From Metaphire vulgaris (lineage: Eukaryota; Annelida; Clitellata; Crassiclitellata; Megascolecidae): a DNA stretch of 64,000 bases. Location: the NCBI GenBank assembly GCA_018105865.1, contig CM030836.1, positions 1,054,001-1,118,000 on the forward strand, given 5' to 3'. The notes under the pieces are model-generated. The model ran no database searches and was not told the origin of the DNA. It saw only the letters and a program-made list of their open reading frames with translations. The translations under genes and the position numbers were made by a program. Positions 26,741 through 35,903 of this stretch are shown here, piece by piece (the stretch's first letter is position 1; the number at the start of each line of letters is the position of its first letter).

Positions 26741-29700
26741 AGAGGGGAGAAAGAGAGACAGAGAGACAATGCCCGGGTTACTTTGCTTTCTACCCGGGTT
26801 GAAAAAGTTGAAGAAATTATGCTTTGATTTTTTGGTTTTCTTACTTTTGCACGCCAATTGCATGGTTACGTAATTTATGGACATCCCCTTGGTCAGCTGC
26901 CCAGGTTAAGTTATCTGACTATGACATAACCCAATTTTGTATAGGCTTACAAATTGTCAATAGCATGCTCAAATTATGTTTTTAATATTATATATACAGG
27001 TAAAAAGGCTTGCAAGATTAGGTGGCGTTACCGTTCGTGACAATGTTGCCAATGTGCTGCATGTGTAAGTGAAATTATATAGTCATCAAGTCGTTATATA
27101 TACTACTTTTTGTATTGAACCAATGCAAGCTCAGTTATGCGTGGAGATATTTTATAGCGTCAAAGTGACTTGGTGTTAGCATGTTCATATAAACACATGT
27201 GTATCTTATCTTCTTAGCTCTTATATAGCCTGAGATATAGCCATTTTAAAAAATCACAGTATTCCATTTTGAAGACAGAGGCGTCATTTAGGGGGACTGG
27301 GGGGACCACGGCCCCCAAGGAAATGAAAATATTAATTTATAATGTATTAATGTGCAAAAAACAGGAAAACAGGGACGTCATTTGCATTTGGGGAAAGTCA
27401 GCAGCCCCTAAAGCCGCCCTAAAGAAGGAGTGCTTGATGTCGAGTAATCTGAAGTAACTAATCGTAAAAAGGACTGACAAGCAAAAAAATAAGGTCGTCA
27501 ACTTTTTTTGCAAACTCGTCAGGTCGAAAAATTGCAAAAATTCAAAAATATTGCAAAAATTGAAAAGTTGCAACAAAATTTCTCCCCCCAAGAAAAGTGT
27601 GAAATGACGCCACTGTTTGAAGAACGTTCTTTCTACAACTAAATACCCAGTACAGTGTCGACTTTTAAAATGTCATTACGCTGTAAAGGGGTTCATAAAG
27701 ATTTCTTATGGGAATTTCTTTCATGCTGTTCTCAGATACTATGATGGGCACGATGAGCCTTCGTGGACGAAAAGGAAAATTGGCGTTTGAGTCGATGGAG
27801 GTTGCATCGATTATAACAGGTTAGCAATAACTGTCTTTAACTGCTAAGCTTTTAAAGACACAATTTCACTGCCAGTGACGCAGACTAGAAGCATTAAAAT
27901 TTGGAATTGATCGATGTTGTTGTAAATTTTAAATTTTCGCTACTCTGCTGGAGGATTGTGTTTTTAATCGCTAATCGTCGCTGTCTAGGTAATACCTCAC
28001 ATGACAAAACTTTTCAAAATGAAAAAAACGTCACCCTATCTCAATAGGGTATCACAAGTGAGGCATTGCAACAGCTTAAAATATATTTTCCCTTTCGAAT
28101 TTAAGAACAAGTATATGACCATACATGCAGTGTCATGACGTATAAGAAAATTGGTCACATTTTTATTACCTAGACAGCGACGTAATATTGACTTTAATAT
28201 ATATTAATATATCTGTAAAATATTATTTTTGGCTTCATAATTAAATTTTAAAATAGAATATATCACTGAAATATAATCTGTTGTCGCTCACTCTATTACC
28301 GTTTCAAACATCAATTTAACAGTTACTGCAGGTCATTGCTCTTTCTAGCTATGTTAAATAATTGCTCCACACTAACATCGGCTGGCACTATTCGTCTAGT
28401 GCTGAGCTCGTGAGTTGATGCACGATTCGAAGCACAACTGGACTTCATTTGATCTCTACATCTTTTAAATGCAATGACTTGCTGCCCTTTGGATAGGATC
28501 TAAGGGTTCACGCTATGAAATTAAGACAATTCTGTCAAACAATAAATTCTCACTACTGTGATCTAGAGTTAAATTCCGTATCTAATTTCTGCTTACTTTT
28601 TTCATAGTCTGCCTCGTTGCTTCCCAACTCCAAGTCTGACTGATCACTGGTCACACTGATCACACAGGGCAGTCCCTATACTGAACCACTTTAAACCTTG
28701 TTATATTATTATAATTGACCTTGCCTGGCTGACCACAAAGCTTCGGATATGGCTATTTTAACTGTATACAGATTAAGCGCGTAGGAATAAGCAGCCTATA
28801 TACGGCACCCGCTTACGAAAGCGCTATAGAAATTCACGAGAATTTACTTCCTTACTTACTTACGTTCTGGTATGTAATTTTGGATATCATAGCTTTTGCA
28901 TTGTTGTTATGCAGAGTGTGTGTTGAAAAACCACTCGACAACTGGATCATCTATCCGGGGTGCTATCTCCTCAGTTCTTAAATATGCTCCGTTCCGAAAA
29001 CATGGCACTGGAGCCATGAACAACAACAAAGACAAGACATATTATGCTGTTGTCAGAAAGTGAGATTAAGCACTCTTTAATATTGTTGATAAATACTTTT
29101 AAGGAATGCGTTGCATTTTGCTGATTGTATTGTTAGAATTTGTCTGTGGGTAGAGGCTTGCGGTACGGCCAGTGATATGCATGCAGGGGCGCAAACTCCA
29201 CTATGTCCCCCATGTCCTATTTTTATTTCTATTTTATTTTCTAAGGTAACCTCTTGCGGGAACTTCGTTTCTTTTGGTATCTTGTTATTTCCAAAGTATG
29301 ATAATTGTAACCGTTGTTTGTTATTACTAAACATACCAGTATATTAGATATTAGTAATGACCACATACGGCGATGAATATATCACATTTTCATGTTTTTA
29401 TAAATAGCCTAAACATGATCGATGATTGATTTTGATTGATTATAATTTTAGTTATCCGCCTGTGTGTATGCTTTTTTTACTGAGGTGTCATGGCAGGGAT
29501 TAATCTGTGGCGGGATTTGGAGGGGCGGGGGCCCATATGGAAATGAAGACCATAGGTTAAATGACCTTTGCCCCAAGAAAAGGAAAACCATAGAGGTAAA
29601 AGGGTCCTTACCCCCAAGTTAAAAGGTAAAAGACGAAGCGTCGTGTTGTCTAACCCTCCTTTTTGGAAGTTGTTGCGCAACATTTTTTATGACACGGACA

Positions 29701-32700
29701 TGATCAATTTTCTGGCCAGGTTTGCGCCCATGGTGATATGTGGATTTTGGTGATATATTTACGGAACTCCATTGCCTAGAAGGTCAGTGTTTATTCAAGA
29801 GATGATTACGACCTTTTTTGTTCGTCAAATGCCAGCTAAATTTTAGACCCCAAAAGTCGTAAACTCTCCCCCCCACCTCCAGGTGGCTAGAATAATCACT
29901 AGGTGTAGAAGGTTAAAATAAATTTGTACATTTTGCCTCATAGGCCTACAGCTTTTAATTAACTTGTTAACGTAACTGTTGTCAATTACTCGGTTTATGC
30001 AGTTTCTGCAATATCCCTATATGCCTGCGTCAATTTTGTTGTTTCGATGTCCTATATGATTGAAGTATATAATTTATCCAATTGAGATTCATAACTATAT
30101 ATTGGATATCTTTAAACTTCCATTATTACTACATATATTTGAATTCAGTGGATCATTGTGAGTTCGTAACGGTGTTCTAATGATATTTGCTACAGTTGAT
30201 ATGAAACGCGATGATATAGCCTATTGTTTAATTCTGATGTTAAGATATTTCAGAACAGATTTGTCCTAATTTCATTCGGTCATACAATGCTAGTGGCAGT
30301 TGAAGCGTGATATAGTGTTTGCTTTTTGTTTTCTGTGGTTCATTTCATCATATATTTCTTGTTTGATGCCGTGCTTGTCACGAATAAAGTTTCTCATAGT
30401 AGGCCTACTCAGTGTTCGTTTGCTTAACTTTGTTAACTAAATTAACATGTATATACCTGGCAAAAATTACGATTGATAAATGTTCACCTGCTAAACTTTT
30501 AGGCAATGTTTATAGTTAAACGTTTACTGAATTTTCACTTTAAACATGCACTAAACGTTTTATAAACGTTGCAGTAATTACGTTTAATAAACGTTCAGCT
30601 ATAATACGTATACACGACGTTTATTGATCATCGTTTAAGCAACGTTTATAGTTAAACGTTTAGTTAACGTTTATAGTTAGACGTTTGCTGAATTTCCATT
30701 TTAAACATGCACTAAACGTTTTATAAACATTGTAGTAAATACGTTTTATAAACGTTCAGCTATTCAACGTTTAGACAACATTTAATGTTAAACGTTTAGG
30801 CGACGTTTATTGTTAAACGTTTACTGAATTTCCATTTTAAACATACACTGAACGTTTTATAAACGTTGCAGTAAATACGTTTTATAAACGTCCAGCTATT
30901 CAACGTTTAGACAACGTTTAATGTTAAACGTTTAGGCGACGTTTATTGTTAAACGTTTACTGAATTTCCATTTTAAACATACACTGAACGTTTTATAAAC
31001 GTTGCAGTAAATACGTTTTATAAACGTTCAGCTATTCAACGTTTAGACAACGTTTAATGTTAAACGTTTAGGCGACGTTTATTGTTAAACGTTTACTGAA
31101 TTTCCATTTTAAACATACACTGAACGTTTTATAAACGTTGCAGTAAATACGTTTTATAAACATTCAGCTATTCAACGTTTAGATAACGTTTAATGTTAAA
31201 CGTTTAGGCGACGTTTATTGTTAAACGTTTACTGAATTTCCATTTTAAACATACACTGAACGTTTTATAAACGTTGCAGTAAATACGTTTTATAAACGTT
31301 CAGCTATTCAACGTTTAGACAACGTTTAATGTTAAACGTTTAGGCGACGTTTATTGTTAAACGTTTACTGAATTTCCATTTTAAACATACACTGAACGTT
31401 TTATAAACGTTATAGTAAATATGTTTAATAAACGTTCAGCCCGTGAACGTTTAGACAACGTTTAATGTTAAACGTTTAGGCGACGTTTATCGATAAACGT
31501 TTATTGGATTTCCATTTTAAATACGTTTTAAACGTTTACTAAATGTTATAGGCTAACATTTATTCAACGTTTATTAAACGTTGCTGTGCCTACTGGGCAC
31601 TAACGATATTTCGGCTGTCAGTCTTGGCGCAGTTGTAGGCTACACGCGCTTGGTAGGATATCTAGCGGGCTTTGACAACATTACATATTCAACATTCGAA
31701 AGCGTAGTGATTTCTGGGAGCCGTTTCGGATAGAGGCGACCGTAATCACACACACGTGCAAGCTGATTCAATAACATATCTTCGTGCCGTACTTGCCCAT
31801 CTCTCCTACACTTAGGTCGTTTGCTGTTATTTTCTTAATGAGTTTTGAGTTTATTTTCTTAATGTTCTTGCTTTCATGTATAAAAGTTGATGTCGAAAAT
31901 ATTAATCTCAACCATCGAGGAGCCAACATCAAAAGCTCAAAGACTGTCAGGGATCTTGGAGTAATCCTTAACGACAGTCTTACTATGACCGACCACATCA
32001 GCAAGCAGTCAACCAGCTTCTACCAACTACGTTAACTCCGTCCAAGTATAGACTCTCTAACCATAGAATTAGCACAAACTATTATACATGCACTTATTTC
32101 GTCACACCTTGACAATTGTAATAGTCTTCTGTACCTAATCCCATAAAGTCAAATCAGCAGACTTCAAGCAATCCAAAACTGCGCGGCACGCCTCTTAAGT
32201 CGAACTCCAAAACGTCACATCACACATCACACCGATCCTTTAGACCCTTCACTGGCTACCAGTTCGAAAACGGATTAGCCTATATTCAAGATAATCTCAC
32301 TCGTAGAAAATGCCTAAGATCTGAAGCTCCAGACTACCTTATGAGGGACTGCAAACTACTAAGTGACATTGGCAGAAACCGATCGATCAGCACGAGGTCT
32401 CTATCGACGCCAATACTGTCAGTTCCTCGCACAAGAACCAAAACTGGAGAACGCTCCTTTCGAGTAAATGGCCCAGCACTCTGGAACTCGTTACCGTCAC
32501 ATCTTAGGGACGAAACACTTTCCCGCAACACTTTTCTCGCATCTCTTAACACATATTTGTTTGGTACTCAAGCCGAGACTCATTAGGTCTAATTATGCGC
32601 CAAGAAATGAGATGATGATGATGATGAAGATGATGATGATGATAATGATGACGACGACGAAATATTGGTATCTCTGCTGATAAGTTTTAAGACCAAATAC

Positions 32701-33160
32701 TAGAGGGTCGCATGAAGAATATGATAGCACCAATGGCACACACACACACACACTGGCAAACTGATTTAGTAGCATCATCGGACCTATCTTCGTGCTATTG
32801 CCCATCTCTCCTACAGTTAGGGCGTTTGCTGTTATTTTATTAATGTGTTTTGCGTGTATAGGCTATATAAAAGTTGGTACCTCTGCTGATAAGTTTAAAC
32901 TAAAACTGCAATTAATTCGTGTGGTCAAACGTTTGCAGTGGTCCATCGTCCTTAGTGGTTTATCGTTCGGTGGTCTGTCCGTTAGTCAATCGTCCGGTGG
33001 TAAGTTGTCTTAATACTAACATAGGAGGATCGCATGAAGAATACGATGGCACTAGTGACAATTAGACTTACTCTAGGTATGGCAATCCCTTGACACAATA
33101 CAGGCATAGGATCAGAATTACAGTCCACTTCATCTTGGATTTCACCGCTAATTCTTTCAT
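13335..33160 (-). CDS. Secreted pancreatic-lipase-family enzyme, copy B (complete)
   Basis: Tandem paralogue of copy A. Exons on the minus strand: 33160-33072 (ATG at 33133), 18737-18579, 17715-17607, 17069-16841, 15904-15686, 14484-14372 and 13448-13335 (TAA). The coding total is 1005 nt, 334 aa, and all phases agree. The protein has a signal peptide (MKWTVILILCLYCVKG), LYTRRNP, LVHGF, VDW, GHSLGAH (Ser167), LDPAGP (Asp189), FVDVMHT, GHVDFYANGG, QPGC, CSHRRAL (His267) and a short tail ending ETNSISPFC plus four residues. The triad order and spacing fit the pancreatic lipase family. The C-terminal PLAT domain is absent, and the PFC-type end resembles phospholipase-A1-like and short lipase members. 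Intron 1 is 14.3 kb because an 11.5-kb mobile element sits in it; whether it still splices is untested. A SINE lies just upstream of exon 3. Confidence 0.85.
17815..17932 (-). repeat. tRNA-derived SINE, family 2, truncated
   Basis: Minus strand: A box TAGCAGAGTGGTAACAACAC, B box GGATTCGATACCC, then a short body. It lies in intron 2 of lipase B, about 100 bp upstream of exon 3, and is absent from copy A. Confidence 0.75.
18240..18489. mobile_element. MITE remnants, GGGGCYGTCCAT family
   Basis: Two right-end-like motifs (GGCGGCCCCATGAAG near 18,358 and TTAATGGACAGCCCC near 18,470) with shared GTTTGACAG...GACA interior words. They lie downstream (gene sense) of lipase B exon 2 in its intron 2. 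Truncated and rearranged. Confidence 0.5.
19280..19455 (-). repeat. tRNA-derived SINE, unit B
   Basis: Paralogue of the SINE at 5,060-5,235 with small indels. The promoter boxes are more decayed (GAACCGGGCTG in the B box). Confidence 0.55.
19612..19682. repeat. AT microsatellite
   Basis: About 33 TA units in intron 1 of lipase B. Absent at the paralogous place in unit A (about 5400). Confidence 0.9.
20176..20546 (+). mobile_element. Non-LTR retrotransposon 3' end
   Basis: Encodes the common RT C-terminal pattern RGNPRLWNALPDALAG ... FAKELKTHLF, followed by a 3'UTR and an AAT tail. It is inserted inside the left subterminal array of the 11.5-kb element, so it is younger than that element. 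Confidence 0.75.
20547..21431. repeat. Left subterminal array: 50-bp AACGTT units in 100-bp dimers
   Basis: The word AAACGTTGATACAACG starts at about 20700, 20801, 20901, 21002 and 21102, then every 50 bp (21152, 21202, 21252, 21302, 21352, 21402). The basic unit is 50 bp. The outer part is a 100-bp dimer whose second half carries the related AAATGTTGTATCAACG word. Each unit contains several palindromic AACGTT cores. Confidence 0.85.
21431..21620. repeat. GTAA-tailed repeat piece and GGGTCATTTAATCC inverted pair member
   Basis: GTAAGTAAGTAAG followed by ATTTCTATAGCGCTTTC matches, inverted, 28757-28868. GCAGGGTCATTTAATCC (21571-21587) matches, inverted, the stretch near 23190-23215. These are dispersed-repeat ends inside the 11.5-kb element. 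Confidence 0.5.
22068..22312. mobile_element. CCCAACC-rich repeat with weak inverted ends
   Basis: AGAGATGTCCATGGGT at the left and ACCCATGCATAGACATG at the right flank a tract of CCCAACCCAA-type repeats. A related inverted piece lies at about 58,140-58,222. A degenerate MITE is likely. Confidence 0.45.
22590..23155 (+). mobile_element. Non-LTR retrotransposon fragment
   Basis: Degenerate RT C-terminal sequence: SKLDYCNSLFNNLP, QNALALAVTK, HITPLLKSLHWL, then frameshifts. It lies inside the 11.5-kb element. Confidence 0.65.
23579..23668. repeat. Telomere-like TTAGGG/CCCTAA inverted repeats
   Basis: Alternating blocks of GGGTTAGGG and CCCTAACCC in both orientations, inside the 11.5-kb element. 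Confidence 0.8.
24402..24464. repeat. AT microsatellite
   Basis: TA repeats with two TATG interruptions. Confidence 0.9.
24480..24774. mobile_element. Two adjacent MITEs, GGGGCYGTCCAT family
   Basis: The second copy is complete (24639-24772: GGGGCTGTCCATATAGTA ... CTATATGGACGGCCCC). The first (to about 24,583) has lost its left end. A further left-end motif GGGGCTGTCCATTATTTACG lies at 24,885. Confidence 0.7.
26354..26890. mobile_element. MITE, GGGGCYGTCCAT family, expanded by GA and GACA microsatellites
   Basis: The left end GGGGTTGTCCATTTCGTACG pairs with the right end TACGTAATTTATGGACATCCCC. Most of the interior (26,431-26,770) is GA/GACA repeat. Confidence 0.55.
26431..26770. repeat. 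GA / GACA / GT compound microsatellite
   Basis: GA, GACA and GT simple repeats on the plus strand, giving spurious long ORFs in several frames. Confidence 0.9.
27276..27615. mobile_element. hAT-type MITE with 8-bp TSD TTTGAAGA
   Basis: TIRs CAGAGGCGTCATTT and AAATGACGCCACTG, with a perfect duplication TTTGAAGA at 27268-27275 and 27616-27623. 340 bp. It sits between blocks 1 and 2 of the spliced remnant in the 11.5-kb element. Confidence 0.88.
27976..28182. mobile_element. MITE with 19-bp TIR and TAAT flanks
   Basis: TIRs CGTCGCTGTCTAGGTAATA and its inverse TATTACCTAGACAGCGACG. TAAT lies on both sides (27972-27975 and 28183-28186). Internally CACCCTATCTCAATAGGGT forms a hairpin between two CCTCAC/GTGAGG arms. 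207 bp, in the intron between blocks 2 and 3 of the remnant. Confidence 0.8.
30440..31575. repeat. Right subterminal array: 136-bp AACGTT-rich units
   Basis: The marker TGAATTTCCATTTTAAA recurs at about 30687, 30823, 30959, 31095, 31231, 31367 and 31503, an exact 136-bp period. Each monomer has many AAACGTTTA-type palindromes. The core word is shared with the left array but the unit length is different. Confidence 0.85.
31885..32660 (+). mobile_element. Non-LTR retrotransposon 3' part with GAT tail
   Basis: Broken RT C-terminal region (DLGVILNDSLTMTDHI, SHLDNCNSLLY, AIQNCAARLLS, PALWNSLPSHLRDE) ending in a GATGAT tail (32612-32660). It lies within lipase B intron 1 just outside the 11.5-kb element and is absent from unit A. 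Confidence 0.75.
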
Positions 33161-33540
33161 CTGTAATAAATGAATGGTTAAGGAAATAAAGCATAGCGAA
33201 AAAATAATCTGTCAAGAACATTGACCAATATGTCTTGAGCTTAAGAGCAGTCAAAATGACCATGAATGTTTGTCATATTTAAGCATTTGAACCAAGGAAT
33301 GATGTGAAATACAACAGCTTCTCAGATTTCTCAAATTAGCATTAAAACTATCTTTAAAAGTAATTAAAAACTTGTATAATTGCATCACACATTGTGTACA
33401 GTATATGCCATGCGAATGACAGATTCTGTAAAAAATCAGAAATTAAAAGAAAATATGAACACTCATGATTTAGCAAAACCATCATGGAATGAACACGATG
33501 CTTTTACTGGATCATTTTAGTGTGTAATTGGCATTTATTA

Positions 33541-33652
<112 letters not shown>

Positions 33653-34150
33653 TTCTTTTAAGTAAGCGTTGGATAGGTGTTAACACTACGCTGGTTCTCT
33701 CAACAATGACACGTTTTCGTTCTCTTGGCGTTAATATGTATTGAAAATATCAAAATGATATTTTCCCTTTCACGGCTGTGATAGAGTCGAACTTTAATAG
33801 ATAATAGATCATGTTTCTAAAAAAACTTGTTGTGCACAGCTTCTATTGACAAAATCCTATTGTGGTCACATCAGAGAAAGGTTGATGGATAAGCAACTAC
33901 AGGCTGCGTCTGTTTAATATCAGCCATAAACCTCCGTCTTATGACTATTCTGTCCAAAGGCATTCAAACTGCGTAGAGGCCATTGCTCTAGGCTATGCTC
34001 CCTCTAAGCTGCGTAAACCTAGGCGCGCAACAGCTTTAAGCCGACCTGGCATTCATTCTAATGCCCCATGCAGAGCATTTTTGCTTTGAAAGACTTGGCT
34101 CGAGTAAATCGTTTACAGCATTTAAAAAGGAAGGAGGGGAATGGTCCGTC

Positions 34151-34512
34151 CAGTGTTTATTCTAGCCACCTTGACATTGGGGGGGGGGGGCATTGGGGGA
34201 TTTTAAATGTTCGGAGGAACAACTTCTGAGTCTCCGAAAACCTTGACAAGCAAAAAAGGTTATCTTCCTTTTAAAATGTGGCGACAAGCAAAAAAGGTCA
34301 TCCTTCCGACTTCCCTAATATTTTTACCCTTCTCAAATGCCCTGGCAAGCAAAAAATTGTCATACTTACATTTTTCCCCTCTCCAAAAAATAAGAGCTTC
34401 GTCCTCCCACTTTGGAGGGGGAATTTCCATATCCCATGCAACATATAAAAATTAGGGGGAATTTTAAAACTTTCAGGGAAATTCCCCCAGAGAAGGCCTA
34501 GAATAAACACTG
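34151..34512. mobile_element. hAT-type MITE with 8-bp TSD GGTCCGTC
   Basis: TIRs CAGTGTTTATTCTAG and CTAGAATAAACACTG, with a perfect duplication GGTCCGTC at 34143-34150 and 34513-34520. 362 bp. Ends of the same family also occur at about 29,875-29,905 and 54,435-54,465. Confidence 0.88.
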
Positions 34513-34729
34513 GGTCCGTCTATTGGAAACTCTGACAGTGGGTACCTCCACATTTTGTGACAGACCGTCGCCTATGTTTAGTAGCGTTCTCAGGCAGTGA
34601 ATTACATGCAATTGGAATGCTGCGTGAAGCTCATCTGTCACATTTACGATATAAATGCTGAGTCGTGCTAAGACTGTTTTCATGTGGTGTATTTATGTTC
34701 TTGCTGCGCACTGTATGCAGTGCCCTAAA

Positions 34730-35025
34730 AAAGTAAAGTCCTTCCCGAGCACTCAAAGGCTAGCCTCAAGGCTCATAGGGCGGCGCTGATTTCCGTTACC
34801 AAGGCCCTCAGCCAGACGATTGGTGCAAGGTTACATGATACGGGGCCAGTGTTCTCATGCAACGCGCCTGTTTACTTCGCGGATTAATCCGCTACTCATT
34901 TGCCATCGCCATCTGGCGAAAGAAGGCTGAGTCGACCTTAGGGCTCCCGCGGGAGTTGAACCCGCGACATTCTGCTCCATTGTCCAACGCTGTTACCACT
35001 CTACTAACTTCCCGCCCCTATGCAG
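34730..35025 (-). repeat. tRNA-derived SINE, family 2
   Basis: Near full-length: minus-strand A box TAGTAGAGTGGTAACAGCG, B box GGGTTCAACTCCC, and 3' end GGACTTTACTTTTTT. It lies about 0.3 kb upstream of the neuropeptide signal exon. Confidence 0.75.
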
Positions 35026-35327
35026 TGCCCTACTTTTACTATATACCTTGACCAAAAATCAGAGCGATGGCGCTATAGAAATTTAAGATTTTATTATAGT
35101 TGATTAGAATATGTTTTCAGCACTTATTTCTTAGTTCACCATTAGCCCCACTGCACGTCAAGTGTACGGTAGGCTGTGCATGGTGCTGTCCACACCAGTG
35201 GCGCATTTGGTCTGACGGTCACTCTATATGCATCCACTGTCACCAGGTGCCATGCGCTGAACCATCGGCCCTATTACTTTCGCGTCAGGCGAAGCAACGG
35301 AAGAGTTCTCCGTAATCGGTCGCCAAG

Positions 35328-35849
35328 ATGAGTCGAAACCTCCTGAACGTCCAGAATGTGGGTTCTACGGTAATGTCCACGTACTGCGTTGTTCTTCTCT
35401 TTGTGGTCGTTCAACATCTGCCGTCAGTCGATGCGACATTGGAATTGGACAACATGTCACCAGAAACAAGAATATTTCAAATGAGTATGTCTGAAACTGG
35501 TTTCCTACGGTCTGATTCACTATTTTAATCAAACTTCCTGAAGTATTGATTACGAAAAGTTGTAGAGTAAAAACTAGAAATTAAGGATAGAGAATATACT
35601 GTAGGCATGCTTTCTTAACGGCATTAGCTTTTCACGAGGACCTACGACGTAAGATATTCATTGTTATGAGGTAACGTTTAGAATCGCTTTGCTCGTATTT
35701 AACACATAGTTATTTGACGCAGACTATAACAGTTTTGTCAATGAGTCTGATTTTCCACAAATGTCTGAATATAGCCTAATGAACAGCCAGCTTCGAAATA
35801 ATTTAGAAACCCGATTATCATTCTTGCAAATCACAGAATAATAACAAGA

Positions 35850-35903
<54 letters not shown>

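Larger units (their letters stand above)
27000..29063 (+). pseudogene. Spliced coding remnant inside the 11.5-kb element, possibly BEN-domain-like
   Basis: Three exon-like blocks on the plus strand. Block 2 (27736-27819, TTCTCAG acceptor, ACAG|GTTAGC donor) joins block 3 (28915-29063, TTATGCAG acceptor, TGA stop) in phase 1. It gives MSLRGRKGKLAFESMEVASI, then about 55 more residues through NHSTTGSSIRGAISSVLKYA and ending YYAVVRK. Block 1 (27000-27064, TATACAG acceptor, GTAAGT donor) reads KRLARLGGVTVRDNVANVLH, but its open frame does not enter block 2 in the same phase. Either the gene is frame-shifted or block 1 is unrelated. The pattern S-L-x-G-R-x-G-K followed by a helix and I-R-x-A-I resembles BEN DNA-binding domains, by eye only. 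It could be element-encoded or captured host sequence. Confidence 0.35.
20121..31597. mobile_element. 11.5-kb DNA element with 32-bp TIRs and AACGTT subterminal arrays
   Basis: The left end begins CCCAGTAGGCACGGCAACGT and the right end is its inverted match (GCTGTGCCTACTGGG). The two agree over about 32 bp with 2 mismatches. A 2-bp duplication, CA, flanks both ends (20119-20120 and 31598-31599). Each end is followed inward by a tandem array built on AACGTT. The paralogous unit A has the uninterrupted sequence GATTGACCAAGCTAACGA at about 5691-5708, where unit B has GATTGACCA, the element, then CTAACGA. No recognisable transposase was found. The interior holds LINE fragments, a hAT MITE, another MITE, telomere-like repeats and the spliced remnant at 27.0-29.1 kb. 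The superfamily is not assigned; the 2-bp duplication does not by itself identify one. Confidence 0.72.

Noticed and set aside
26296..26884. 157-codon Leu/Ser/Cys ORF on the minus strand
   Set aside because: Produced by GA and GACA microsatellites.
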